Origin: Verticillium longisporum | Taxonomy: Eukaryota > Ascomycota > Sordariomycetes > Glomerellales > Plectosphaerellaceae | Direction: 5' to 3' | DNA length: 64,000 bases | Assembly (NCBI GenBank): GCA_019188255.1 | Contig: JAETXT010000002.1 | Location: 1,054,001 to 1,118,000 of the forward strand | Part shown: one piece after another, positions 33,034-44,779 of the stretch | Position numbering within the stretch: the first letter of the stretch is position 1 | Layout: each line of letters opens with the position of its first letter | Position numbers and translations under genes: made by a program | The notes under the pieces: generated by a model | The model's database searches: none | Told to the model about the DNA's origin: nothing | Seen by the model: the letters and a program-made list of their open reading frames with translations, nothing else

Positions 33034-34433
33034 ATGAAGAACGGTCCTGCCGACGGCTCAGCACCGGCACAGGGCCTTCCCTACGACCCGACGACGGGGT
33101 TCCCCTCGACCGGCGTCCTGCCAGTGGTCCCGCCAGATCTGCTCCCAGACAAGAACCCACGAAGCAACGCGGCGACGGCAGCATCGGCAGCGGGTGTGCG
33201 AGCCCTCAGCGCTCAGGCCATTGCCTTTTACTTTCGCGCCCCCGTCAAGGCCTTTTTTCGCACGCGCGTCGACTACCTCGCCTGGGCCCGCAGCGTGCAC
33301 CTCGACCAGATCCAGAAGCAGCTGCAGCGCCGCGATCCGGCCTCGGCCGCCGCCCGGTCGAGGTTCCAGAATGGCCTGCGCCACACGTGGGACTGGATGC
33401 GCGGCACGACGCCCGGCGTCCTGACGACGGTCATCCGCCATCACGGCTGGGGCGTCGTGCCCAACCAGATCCTGCCGCCGCTGCTGGCCAACGTGACCGT
33501 CGGTGCCGTCCTCTACACGAGCTACCTCCAGATCCTCGGCCAGCTGCACGAGGAGAGCGCGAGGGCGCGCCGCACCGTCTATCCGCCGCCCGAGCCCGTC
33601 CACACCTTCACGGCCGGCCTGCTCGCGGGCGCCCTGCAAAGCCTCGTCGCGGCGCCGCTCGACGCCATCCAGGCGCGCTACGACCACCGCGACCTCATGC
33701 CGGCCGACGGGCGCGGCGGCACGCCCAAGAGCATGTGGACCTTCAGCGCCGAGAAGCTGCGCGAGATTGGCCCCGGCGGCATCTTCGCCGGCTACGGCCT
33801 CTCGTTCGTCAAGGACGGCCTCGGCAGCGCCGTCTTCTTCAGCACGTTCGAGTACGTCAAGGCGCAGAGCTACTACCGCTTCGTGACGTGGTACTACGGC
33901 GACCTCAACGAGGACATGGCCAACCTCTTGGCGACGCGGCGGCCGACGCGTGCCAGCGGCCGAGCCGACGACAACGACGGCATCACACCCCTCATCATCA
34001 AGCCGCACTACGCCATCGAGCCCCTGTTCCTGCTGCTCGCCGGCGTCACCGCCTCGTTTGCCCAGCAGGCCGTCATGCACCCGTTGACGCACTTTCAGCT
34101 CGAGCACTGGGACCACCTCGAGGATATTGACCAGAAGACGGGAGAATGCGGGCCGACGCCGCCGCCCGGGGCGGCGCGCCGGCGCGGGGGTCCATCTTCC
34201 GCATCTACTACCACGCCTACCAGGAGACGTGGGCGCAGTGCGAAGCGGCGGCCGCGGCCCAGGGCCGGAGCGTGCGCAGCTGGCTGTACCGGGGGTTCTG
34301 GTGGAACACGATCCGTCAGGTGCCGAGCACGAGCGCCGGCCTCATCATATTTGAGCTCGTGCGGAGGAAGTACGGCCTGCGCAGCGACGAAGTGCGCATC
34401 AACAAGGATGGGTACGATATCCAGCTGAACTAG
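33034..34433 (+). CDS. Mitochondrial carrier (SLC25)-family protein; one apparent 1-nt deletion
   Basis: The protein (466 residues once the frame is repaired) has weakly conserved carrier repeats. The signature PX[DE]XX[KR] appears as PLDAIQARYDHRD in the second repeat and as degenerate PLTHFQLEHW in the third, with typical helix sequence VKDGLGSAVFFSTFEYVKAQ and the ending GFWWNTIRQVPSTSAGLIIF, which matches the last carrier helix. The N-terminal 60 residues are a Pro-rich extension. From about 34140 the frame must move back by one base: the upstream frame ends DHLEDIDQKTGE and the true continuation RGSIFRIYYHAYQETW lies in the next frame. A base missing in 34144-34195, which has G and C runs, accounts for it. 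Substrate unknown. Start chosen as the first ATG in frame; context GCCATGAAG is good. Confidence 0.75.
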
Positions 34434-35210
34434 GGTGGAGGCTGGCTGGCTGCTGCATTGTACGACTGGGGAGAGGGAGAAGCATGGCTGACAAGCCAAG
34501 GTGTAGGAGCCTGGCGTTTGGGATCGTTTCTCTAGATGTATGGTTGGGAACTCACAGGATTTCCATTTCACAAGCATGGCGGCATATTTGTAGCATATTC
34601 CCAACTCTGAATAGCCTCTTTTATCGTGCGGGCTACTTGGATGCAATGCACCATGTGGTAACGCCCGCTGATATGCAACCCGGCAAGTCTCCAGGAGGTG
34701 ACATTCTTCCTTCAGACTGATGCGCCCAAATATTCGGAACAATTCGAATGAAAAACGCGGGCCAAAGCATCCGATGCCACGAACAGCAACGAGAAGCCAG
34801 GAGAGGAGACGATAGCGTTTTATCACTGCTGGCAACGATCCCAACCACTCACCGGCGCTGCGACGTCTCAGACGGGAAGGTCGATGGGCGAAGGATCGAC
34901 AAGACTTGGGCTAGTCCAGTGTAACGTTTGTGCGCCCAATGCGTTCCTTGCGGCCATCCCTGCCGAACCGAACCGAACCAACAGCTAACGACCGTTGGAT
35001 CGAGATGGAGATATCGACCGGGCGCGGGGTAGCCCTAGCTCCAGCATCATGTCTCGCTGTCTGCCCGGATGCGGCGATCAATAAGAAGGCCGCCACTCCC
35101 GCCCTTTGAGGCCCAGATCCTGCAGCCACGTCAGGCACACATCGCCCATTCGTCCACGACAGCGCTCACCTCACACACACCACTACACTCGCGCCATCTA
35201 CATCCACACC
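34434..35210. other. Intergenic
   Basis: 3' flank of the carrier gene and promoter and leader of the glycosylasparaginase gene. No repeat or RNA gene seen. Confidence 0.4.
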
Positions 35211-36287
35211 ATGAGGCGTGCCATGCTTCCCGTAGCGCTCACGGCCCTCGCCGCAGCGGCCCCCTCGCCGGGCCTCCCGCTGGCGATCAACACGTGGGGC
35301 GGTCCGTTCGTCGCCGCCACCGACGCGGCCTACGAATCCCTCCTCCAGGGCGGCGCGGCCCTCGACGCCGTCGAAACGGGGTGCTCCGTCTGCGAGGCAA
35401 ACCAGTGCGACGGCTCCGTCGGCTACGGCGGGTCCCCGGATGAATCGTGCGAAACGACGCTCGACGCCATGATCATGGACGGCGTCACCATGAAAGCCGG
35501 CGCCGTGGCCGGGCTGCGCCGCATCAAGAACGCCATTGGCGTCGCGCGCGCCGTCCTCGAGCGCACCACCCACACTCTCCTCGCCGGCGACCTCGCCACG
35601 GCCTTTGCCGTCGAGCACGGCTTCCGCGAGGAGAGCCTCGGCACCGACGCCATGGCCTCGCGCTGCGCCGCCTGGCGCGCCGCCGATTGCCAGCCCAACT
35701 ACCGCCAGAACGTGCTGCCGGATCCGCGCCGCGGGTGCGGACCGTACGCGCTGCCGCCGGGACCAGGGGGCGGGCTTGATGCCGCGGCGCCGGGGTACCA
35801 CGCGCTCATTGCGCCGGGGGCGCGCCAGAGCGGCCACGACACGATTTCGCTGACGGCCATTTCGGCGGACGGCGTCATGGCTGCGGGAACGTCGACCAAT
35901 GGCGCCTCGTTCAAGGTGCCGGGTCGCGTGGGCGACGGGCCCATTGTCGGGTCTGGGTCGTACGTGGACAATGACGTCGGGGCCTGCGGCGCCACGGGCG
36001 ACGGCGACATTATGATGCGGTTCTTGCCGTGCTACCAGGCTGTCGAGAGCATGCGCAACGGCATGGCACCAACAGCGGCGGCTGAGAATGCTGTGCGCAG
36101 AATGGTACGCAAGTACCCGGCTGTTGCCAGCGGTATTGTCGTCGTTGATAAGGACGGGAACCATGGCGCCGCGGCGTCGGGCTGGGGCGGCACGTTTACA
36201 TATGCGTATCGTGGGGGCAGTATGAACGCTACCGTTGTCGTTGAGGTGCCGAATTTGTGTGTTGGTCGGCTTATGTCGCAGCCTTGA
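35211..36287 (+). CDS. Glycosylasparaginase (N4-(beta-N-acetylglucosaminyl)-L-asparaginase), secreted or vacuolar
   Basis: The intron-less 358-residue frame is an Ntn hydrolase of the asparaginase-2 family. It cleaves the GlcNAc-Asn bond during glycoprotein breakdown. MRRAMLPVALTALAAAAPS is a signal peptide. The mature enzyme begins PLAINTWGGPFVAATDAAYE, contains the conserved NQCDGSVGYGGSPDESCETT, and has the self-cleavage site GHD-TISL with the nucleophile Thr211. After it come GTSTNGASFKVPGRVGDGPI and GSGSYVDNDVGACGATGDGD, which form the substrate pocket in the human enzyme, where Arg of GRVGDSPI and Asp bind the aspartyl part. All autoprocessing residues I can check are present, so it should be active. 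The ATG at 35211 was chosen because it directly precedes the signal peptide; an in-frame ATG 35 codons upstream would bury it. Confidence 0.9.
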   Translation: MRRAMLPVALTALAAAAPSPGLPLAINTWGGPFVAATDAAYESLLQGGAALDAVETGCSVCEANQCDGSVGYGGSPDESCETTLDAMIMDGVTMKAGAVAGLRRIKNAIGVARAVLERTTHTLLAGDLATAFAVEHGFREESLGTDAMASRCAAWRAADCQPNYRQNVLPDPRRGCGPYALPPGPGGGLDAAAPGYHALIAPGARQSGHDTISLTAISADGVMAAGTSTNGASFKVPGRVGDGPIVGSGSYVDNDVGACGATGDGDIMMRFLPCYQAVESMRNGMAPTAAAENAVRRMVRKYPAVASGIVVVDKDGNHGAAASGWGGTFTYAYRGGSMNATVVVEVPNLCVGRLMSQP

Positions 36288-36843
36288 TGGTGTTGGAACT
36301 GTCTGATGGTTGCTGATGTGTTATGAATGATAAGAACCCTCATGATCCATCTTGGCCCAGAGTCCGTCCTGAAACGTTAACTGGAACTTTGAACTTCGCA
36401 GACGTCAGATGCCGACCCTTCGACCGGAGTATTTGCACATCATGGTAGACTTGCAGCCATATCTGCGTCTGCTAGTGAACAAAGTGAAGGGCACTGTCTG
36501 AGGGGTCGCGAAGCTGTTCTGTCCAGACCCAGCAGAACAACACATATTCAACCAGACATTCCATATTTTGCACAAGCCTTGGAGTGACCAAGTGCTTCGA
36601 GCTGGTTATGTACGTACGCTCACTCGCGATTTTGGTGAATATTGAGGATCCTGGCTGGGTCGTGCGGCAAGCCCTCCGGCCTCGTAAATGATGTAGATGA
36701 ATTGAAAGCTCAAGTAATGTTGAGGCACAGAACCTCAAACGCTTGAAATGACGGCTTCATTCGACCAGGCTGTCCCCATCAGTCCAGCTACATACGGCCC
36801 AGCAAGTTCCCCAGACAACATCACCAACCCTATCCGCTCCAGA
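36288..36843. other. Intergenic between convergent genes
   Basis: Shared 3' flank of glycosylasparaginase and MLH1. Nothing else supported. Confidence 0.4.
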
Positions 36844-39133
36844 TCAACACCGCTCAAACACACGATACAGTCCCTTTAAATCCGCGACCTCCAGAACGCC
36901 GCCTTTCATCAGTGGCGTAGTTGCCACCAAGCGTGCTTTAAATGCGGGAAAGAAAATATGCTCAATCGCCCATCGAATGTTCTTGCGTCTCGTGGTCACC
37001 TCTGCATTCTCGCTGCTGTCTGCACGCCCTTTGCGCGGGGGCAGCTTCTCCGGCACGTAGAATGACGCTAGCTCCTTGAGAAACGTCTCGAAACACGCCG
37101 TCTCGCTCGTCCAATCGACATACGGGCCCAGTCGGAGCAGGAACCGCGGCAGCTTCACCAGCGGCGGCGTGTATCCCTTGATGAGCAGCGGCATCGTCCT
37201 GAGCTCGCCCGTCGGTGTGATCTCGAGCGAGAAGTACTCGAGCAGCATCTCTCGGCGCTCTACCAATTGCTCTGCCACGCGTCTGACAACATCCTCCACC
37301 TCGAAATCTTCTTCAGGTGATTGGACCTCTGCCTTCTCCTGACGTGCGGCAATCCGCAGCAGCTCCTTGAGTTCTAGCGGCGGACTGAAGCGTATGGAGC
37401 CAAAGTTGCCAAAGTCGGTCAGGCCAATCTGGTAGCAGTACTCAAAGCATGCGAAGCCGTAATCGATCAGATACAGCTTCACCCCGCCTTGAACGGCAGC
37501 CAGCCTCCGCTGGTCATCAACGATTCCGACAAACGTATGACTGGCAAAGACCTCGGTCAAGTCGTGATGCATATCGTCTCTGACGGCAGCTCGAAGCTCC
37601 TTGATGCTGCTGAGACGACAAACCGTAGACTCCTTGTCCACTGTCGCGTACTGGATGTTCTCGGGCGCAGCGAGGACATCGTCGTCTCCCGCTCCAGTGT
37701 TGTTTTCGTCCTGATCAGTTGCGGGTACTGCAGTGAACATGCTTGTGATCTTGCGGAGGGATGTATCGGTTCGTACAAGATTCTTAGAATTCCTACGCGG
37801 CCGACTGGATCCCGATGTCGCCGCCAGTGGAGGAGCGCCATCACCGTCTTCGACTGCTGATTTTGACGCCGCGTCGGTCCACTGTGCGCCCGGCAGCAAG
37901 GTCTGGGTCATGAAGGTTCGGCTGGTGTCTACTTCCGCTAGCTTGGTACGAATATGCTCACACACTACCTGAATGATTTCATCTTCGTTCAAAAAGTGCA
38001 CCTCGCGTTTTGTAGGGTGAACGTTGACGTCGACACGGGCCGGGTCGATCTCCAGGCTGAGGTAGATAAAGGGGCGACCATTCTTGGGAAGGAAAATGGC
38101 ATATACCTGCTCAATGGCCTTTCTGATGGTCGTCGACTCAACACAGCGATGGTTGATGAAGAGCAGGAACGTCGTTTTTTTGATGTGATAGTTGGCATTC
38201 GTCACCAGGCCGTCGGCCTTGAAAGCCCAACGATCGTCGGACGTTGCAAATTCAATCAGCTCGTTTCCAACACTGGAACCATAGATCTGACGCACGCGAT
38301 CAGTTGTCGAGGCGCTCGCCTGCACGGAGACGCTCGCGCCCGACTCGCCCTGCTTCTTGCAAGAAAAGGCGACGCCCTGGCACTGTATGGCGTAGCAGCC
38401 GACGATGTCGATGATCATGTTGTACTCCTCAGACGGTGAGCGGAAGGCACGCCGCCGTGTCGGTATGTTGAAAAAGAGGTCCTCCACACTGATCTGCGTT
38501 CCGTCGCGGCCGGCTACCTTCTTAGGCTCAGCCGACTGGCCCGGTTTCGCCGGCGCAAGTTTTCCATCGAGGAAATGGGCGCGCCAGGCGACCGCTGAAT
38601 CTTTAGTCTTGGTGGTGACAGACAAATGGGCAATGTGGCTGATGCTGGCAAGGGCTTCGCCCCGAAAGCCGTAGGTCGCGATGGACGTGAGGTCCTCGAA
38701 GGACGTAATCTTGGATGTGGTGTGGCGTTCGCAGAGAATGGGCAGATCATCTTTCTAGGTTCTGTTAGTGAGGCGGACATGGAGGATGCGGCGGAAAATG
38801 TACTTGGATGCCGCTGCCATTGTCTGTGATCTGCAACAACTTGAGACCCCCTTCCTTGACAAGCACCTCGAGTGACGTGGACCCTGCGTCTACGGCGTTC
38901 TCGATGAGCTCCTTGAGGGCGTGGACAGGGGCGACGATGATCTCGCCAGCAGCAATCTTGTTGACCACCTTGGGTGAGAGAGCCTGTGGTTATGCACGTT
39001 AGAGATGACGCGTCGACTGGGGCGTTCACCGCAGACTTGCTCTGATCCGCCGAGGGGCCCGCGTCTCGTCAGGTTCGTCCTGGGCTTTCCTTTTGGCGCC
39101 ACTGCCAACATCAACATCCATTGGTTCAGCCAT
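36844..39133 (-). CDS. MLH1: DNA mismatch repair protein MLH1
   Basis: Three exons, 39133-39041, 38983-38804 and 38754-36844, encode 727 residues. MLH1 pairs with PMS1 or MLH3 and acts after MutS recognition of mismatches, in the nucleus. The GHKL ATPase motifs are intact: [31 protein letters not shown] (motif I), DNGSGIQ (motif II) and [20 protein letters not shown] (motif III), then [29 protein letters not shown] of the transducer domain. The C-terminal part ends in YRVFERC; the terminal FERC is invariant in MLH1 and absent from PMS proteins, which fixes the paralogue. A short charged extension [20 protein letters not shown] precedes the core. Intron 1 uses a GC donor (AGA|GCAAGT), the only splice that joins RIR to ALSPKV. 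No frame errors. Confidence 0.95.
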
Positions 39134-40797
39134 GTTGGGGCTTCGATGACTCGAACGATGTGCGAGGGCTCTAGCCGGAGCGAGGCAACCAGGTGCGGAC
39201 TTCACAACACCGCCCCAACGCAGAGTCCGCCCGATTCAATAGGGGGGGTGGTGTTCAGGGCGAATTGGGGCGGGCTATTGATTGGCCGTGGATTGACGAT
39301 GCAGCTTCAAACTAAGGTTTGGAGGAGATAGAGGTGCATTATGTTCGTGCTGTATCAGCTTTCACAAATCTCGTGCGAGATGATGATGGCCCTCGAACCA
39401 GACGGTGACACAGAAGGTGTTGAGATACAGTGCGAGTTACCAGTCGCCAAATGCGGGCCGCGAACTGGGGGAGGTGCGGTCGCGCGTCGTCACGTGGACA
39501 GGCTCGTTCCATGTGTTCACCACGACATTGCCAGAGTGGGCAAACCCATTGGACAATCGCTCCCAGGTGGAACAAATTTCGTGTCGGCATCGCCCATTTG
39601 CTTCACAAAGTCATCATCCTGTCGCAAATCCACTTTGACCGTGGAATTTAGCCTTGATGCCGAAACCGTGTGGGCTGCATCGACTAAGGCTGCCGATCTC
39701 CTGCAATCGTGTTGTGGCTTTGAAGGCCTCGCCAAGTATCATCACGAGCACTTCGACCGCCCCAAGGACGTCAACATCGTTTCGAGAGCAAGTCCGATTC
39801 CGTCACCTCACCTCCGACCTGCCACGTATGTGCGCAGGCAAAGGAAGGCCACGTCGCCTGGTCTGCCCCTGTTCACAGCTGCGTTGACCTGTTCGTCCAT
39901 ACAAGGCAGCCCTGTAAAAGCAGTTGGGTAATGAGATCGCGGAATGGTAAATTGCAGATAGAGGCTGCTTACATTCGCGAACGATCCCACATTTCAGGCT
40001 GAAAAACGCTTCTGGAAACGGCCCCGAGCTGACGTGCGTCAGCCTTATGCTTATGATGCCTCCCCCCTCTGTATCACGACCACGCCGTGGGGGCCGCACC
40101 GGCCCCCTCGTGTGAGCATGTGAACGCTTTTCTACAACTGCCCTCCACGTATGTGCGTGATCAGGCTCGATCATGGCAGGATCATCTACTGGAAAGCCTT
40201 TCGGGACAATAAGCTGGTGTCTGTTACGGCCATGTCCGAATGCGACACTAAGATGCATGATATGACGTTGGCGCAACCACCGATTTGGTTCTCAAGCGAT
40301 CGAGAGACACCAGCCCGTCAGACACATGTGGCGGAGGCATTCCGCGCCTAACCCACATTAATTTCACTGCATCACGGGCAGAGGTGCCGCATCGTCAAGT
40401 TGCCTAGCATTGGGGAAGCCATCTCGCGAGTGCTGCGGCTCATTGGACCCCAAAGCCTCGTCCTAATATGGCTCTTGCGCCCCCAGAGGTCTGACACGCG
40501 GGCAAAGCCTGGACGCTTTCAGCCGCCGTGCCCAAATTTTCGGCTGGGATGCTTCCTGGTCATAGGTCACCGAGTACAGTCACGATCGGTGCACAATGTG
40601 TCGCTCCTGATACTAGCTATGCCCTTGATCAGCTACTTATATAGCTTGACCGCCATGGCACAAACGGGCGTGTTGTTCCATCGCTACGATCTTTTTCTCT
40701 ATCGCCTGCAGATCTAGCATTCCGAAATCAATACATCTTAGAAAACCTCTAGTGCTCTCAGTCAGCTTGATCGCAATGTGTCAGGATCGATCCGAAA
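39134..40797. other. Intergenic: MLH1 promoter and unannotated sequence
   Basis: Several overlapping frames of up to 196 codons occur on both strands without any domain or consistent codon bias, so none is called. Confidence 0.4.
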
Positions 40798-41400
40798 ATG
40801 GGCGGAGCAGCAACACGGATGCTGCCTCCACGCGAGCCCGGAACGGAAGCCCCGAGTAAGCACTCTCTCTCCTTCTCTCCCTGGCAGTTCCCACCAACCC
40901 CCCAACCTGACCTTGTTCTAGGCGCCGTCCCTCCAACCCTGACTTCCTTCCAAGCTTCCTTCACCTACCAAGGCGTTGGCCGTCACAACGACGACCGCCG
41001 CCGCGACCTGGGCGGGAGTCTTCGTCTCATCACTGAGGGATTTGCCCCCAACGGCTCTCGTCACTCGACTTCCGTTGAGAAGTCGAACATTTGGCTTCCT
41101 GACCTGGCCCTCGCTTCGTCACCCATCAACCATCACTACTCCAATGGCAAGCGTAGCCGTGACAAGATGGAGCGCGACCTCGATGACCAGTTGGAGCGCG
41201 CCAAGGTTGATGGTATTACGAAGCGCTCGAAGCGTGACTCCAAGAGACATACTGCCGACTCGAAAAGACTCGAGGACCCATCGTTGTCAGGCACCAGCAC
41301 CAATGACAACAACAGCAGCGACCAGGCCCGCCGCCGCCGCCACGCTGATGGTACCCCTCACCGTTCGGGTCGTCACAGGAGCTACGGTGACAGGCACTAG
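40798..41400 (+). CDS. Hypothetical basic protein; exon structure uncertain
   Basis: The open frame of 200 codons has two parts. The second half looks coding: charged, with G/C-ending codons and a run such as RDKMERDLDDQLERAKVDGI and KRSKRDSKRHTADSKRLED, ending RRSYGDRH-like basic sequence. The first half contains several splice-like signals (GTAAGC at about 40,856; CAG at about 40,900; CTAG at about 40,921), so it may be leader with introns and the true start may be further downstream. Disordered and possibly nucleic-acid-binding from composition. No family recognised. Confidence 0.4.
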   Translation: MGGAATRMLPPREPGTEAPSKHSLSFSPWQFPPTPQPDLVLGAVPPTLTSFQASFTYQGVGRHNDDRRRDLGGSLRLITEGFAPNGSRHSTSVEKSNIWLPDLALASSPINHHYSNGKRSRDKMERDLDDQLERAKVDGITKRSKRDSKRHTADSKRLEDPSLSGTSTNDNNSSDQARRRRHADGTPHRSGRHRSYGDRH

Positions 41401-44400
41401 CTATCCAACCAGCTCTGAGATCGCAACTCTCCCGCGGAAATCGGCATGCCCTTGGCTGCTGCTCGCACCGATGGTCTGCTAGATCGCGCGGAAACACGAG
41501 GAGCGACTCATCTCGTCGATCACGTTGACCTGCACCCACTTTCGATACCAAGATCGACTTGCAACAACACAGTCTTGGTAACACTCGGCAAGGTCGACGG
41601 CGTTTCCACATGTTATCTTCTTCATCCTGTCTGTTTTACACGAATCTTCCTAGGGTACCAGACCCCGAAAGGTCTCCACCACATGTTACCTTGTCATCTC
41701 CCCAGACGAAGAAACAAGGCCCAGCCAAGTCATGTCTACGGACATACACTGCTAGGCTTCACCGGCTTCTCTGCCGGGCTTCGTCTGCTCCTACCCCCGG
41801 ACTTCTGCAAGGAGGTCATCCTCGTGTACACTATTCCATCGCGGAACGTCCCCTCCCGAGCAATCCGTGAGAATCTGGCACAGCCTGAACATCAATACGT
41901 CCCCAGGCGGTGCTCTCAAAAGTTGTGTACCACCAACACCGGTGCACACATTTCCTTTGGCGGCTTATTTTTGCATGTCTTACCCTGGGTTGCTTTGGAC
42001 TGTCAATCGAGTTTCTATCCCTTTCATGTATCTCCAGATGTTCAGCTCGGAATTATACTATCAATCCCACCCTAAGGACCACTCTCAGCGCGGTGATCGT
42101 GAAGCGCGAAGCCTTACGTGTCTCACCCAAGATGCAGACACCCAAGGTCGATGGCACAGCCGTGCATAGCTGCTGGAACGGGGAGGACTGCGATCCGTGC
42201 AGATCACGGGCTGACTGATTGTTTCACGGCGTGCTCTTCAATGCGCCAGCCAGCCAGCCATCCACCCTTGAACAGCTTAACAGCCGAACAAACGAAAAGT
42301 GGCAACCCTAGACGACGGGCACCTTATAATAAGAATGCCATTGTTGCACCGCCAGAAAAACAGGGCCACGAGTGATAAACTGACTCCAACTTCAAATGGG
42401 GGAAGGGATCCATGGCAGAAGACGACTCCAACTGCAAGGGCCAAGCATTCAACCCCCGCCACCTGGTCAGCTCTCCTTCACTCAGCCCATCTCCAAAAAC
42501 AGAAACACAAGAAAAAACCCCGCCCACCAACACACCCACTGGGGAAAAAAAACCTCCTCCCGTCCACCAGCCATTGGCCACCTTCTCTCCGAACAGAGAC
42601 ACAACGGCACGCGAGAACCATTGGTAAGGCAGCCCCCCTTTCGCCCCCTTGTCGCTGGGTATTCCCACTCTCGGAGATTTAAACCACCCGCGAGCCCCCC
42701 TGTCTTCCCTTTTCTGCCGCCCCCATACTTTCCACTCCCACCACACCCCCTTTTTCCTCGCTTCTTCTGCCTGCCCTCCCCCTGTCTTCCCTTTTCTGCC
42801 GCCCCCAGACTTTCCACTCCCACCACACCCCCTTTTTCCTCGCTTCTGCCTGCCCTCCCCCCCCCCCCCTCCTCTTTGTCTCTGCTGCCCGACCCCTTCT
42901 CCAACCCCGTCCCCGCTGCTGGGGGGCATCAGACCACGCGGTTCTTGCAGTCTGACGCTAGCAGGCTGGCGAGCAGGCTGGCTGGGGATGTACGCATGCG
43001 CATGTGTGAGACATACAATGCCACCCGTCGGATGGTAAGAAGAGCCAAAAGGTCCGGCTCGCGTGGGCTCGAAGACGGAGCAGAAAGACCCAGCTCAGAT
43101 GGTTGGGGAGGGCGGACTCTCACTCACGTATTACTCCTTGACTGCCCGGCTCGCACTTTCTCTCGTCTTCTCTTCTTCTCATCCGCCCACTCCGAGCGCA
43201 CATACAGACATCTTCAACCCTCAGCATCAGCAGACAGTGTACCCATCTCGATCTCCGTCGGCCGGCTGGGCCCCCTCCAATCTTCCTCAGCACCATACCA
43301 TACCATCCATCCAACCCCATCGGGCCCTCGCCTCCAACTACCCCCCCCCTGGAACCAACGCTGTCAATATAACCCCCCCCCCAGCTCTCAACCGAAAAGA
43401 GGGAAGGAGAGAGAACCCACATCAATAATGCCCCCCCCCCGGGCGGCGCCCCTTCTGTTCTAGGGCCATCCGTTTCGGAAACAAATCTCGCCACAGGGAA
43501 ACGGGGAAACGGCCCCTGGACCAATGACGGCCCGTCCGCCGCGCCAGACCCCGGACAGCCGTCCTCGATAGCTCGACCGTGCTATTCAATACTATAACCC
43601 CCCTCCCATCCCCCTTCCGGGCAGCATCCACGCGAGATGAGCGCGGCGCACGAAGAGAAAGAGCACGCCGGCGCGACGGTGACGCTGACGGTGAGCGTTG
43701 ACGCTCCGACCCTCCCTGGCCCCCCTCCCTCCCCCCTTCTATTTCTCTGGCGGCGTAATCCCTTCGGTCGCTGTCTGTGTTAGCCCACCTTCACCGGATG
43801 CGCCCAGTTGCCATTCGCCGAGAGAAAGAGAGAGAGATAGCCTTCAGGTACCTCGTTTCCTCCTCTCACTAGTCCGTCTGTGTGCCGCCCAAGGGGGCGC
43901 GTGAGGCGGAGCGGCGGGGCGCTTAAAGGGCCTTATTATGGACCTCCCCCCTTCTGTTGGCTTGTCTGCCTGACATTCTTACCGAAGATGCTGTTTCTCT
44001 CATTATATATGGTCATCCTTGGTCTCTCTTTGCCTTGTTCATTCCTCTTCCACGTCCCTCCCCGAGTCGCCTCGACATGCCATCGCCGTTTCAGTGTCAG
44101 CGTTCGTCCACCCGCATCTTGGGTACCTACCCCTCGCGTCCGAGGAGACGAATCCTGACTAGGAACCGCCATCAAAACCGCGTTTCGGTTTAGTCGCATC
44201 ACACAACACAAGTATCATGCACTCTTTCGGAATCAAAGGCCATCTGTTCGCCTGATGCCATACAGTCTTCCATTGAGCGCGTTATCGATTTCCAAGTCAA
44301 CATGAGGAAATAGCCAAACCAAACCAAGTTCTATTTCCAACCAAAGCGGTATCCTACACATACATCGACCTCGATGCATGCCTCCCACCTCCATTTCACC

Positions 44401-44779
44401 ATCAGCCGGCAGCGAAGAACGAGGAAACCAAAGAGAGATGGACATGAAAATAATGGAGGGGAACGCCGAGAATGATGCCACAGTACCCGAGAAGGTGCGC
44501 TGCCGACGACGGCAGCAGAGTTAAAAGAGGTGTAGGAAGGTATGTGAAGAAGAGCAAAAGTTTTGTACAAGTGGTATCTCTTGGCGACACTTGGCCGCAG
44601 CAAAAATGGGGTTCGAAGGTCAAGCAAGGTTCGTTACAAGTACACGAGGCACGCCCGCCATCGTGGGTTCAAAAGGTTGTGCATCGGTCGGTCACGGAAA
44701 CTGCAAGAAAAATCACAGATCTCGACGGTTCGCTCAGAGGAGCATCACTGAGGGCGTCGAGGCTGCTCTGGCTTATCAA
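41401..44779. other. 3.4-kb non-coding stretch, strongly pyrimidine-rich from 42.4 to 43.5 kb
   Basis: Includes long C and CT runs on the + strand and a two-copy 82-bp duplication. An ATG at 43,637 opens an 18-codon frame ending at a GTGAGC donor-like site, but no second exon could be found. The right end is the 3' flank of the Zn2Cys6 gene. Confidence 0.45.
42697..42860. repeat. Tandem duplication of about 82 bp in a polypyrimidine tract
   Basis: The segment from TGTCTTCCCTTTTCTGCCGC at 42701 recurs at 42783 with the same order of short blocks (CACTCCCACCACACCCCC, TTTTTCCTCGCTTC). The copies differ by one base change (ATACTT/AGACTT) and a 3-bp length change, so the duplication is fairly recent. 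It ends in a long C run at about 42,857-42,869. Confidence 0.9.

Noticed and set aside
33058..34116. 352-codon minus-strand frame
   Set aside because: Antisense of the carrier gene; Val/Arg/Gly-rich composition with no domain.
35166..36164. 332-codon minus-strand frame
   Set aside because: Antisense of glycosylasparaginase, whose sense strand has all catalytic motifs.
43637..43690. Short first exon (MSAAHEEKEHAGATVTLT) with a GTGAGC donor
   Set aside because: The start resembles the beginning of some small conserved proteins, but no second exon with matching sequence is present downstream.
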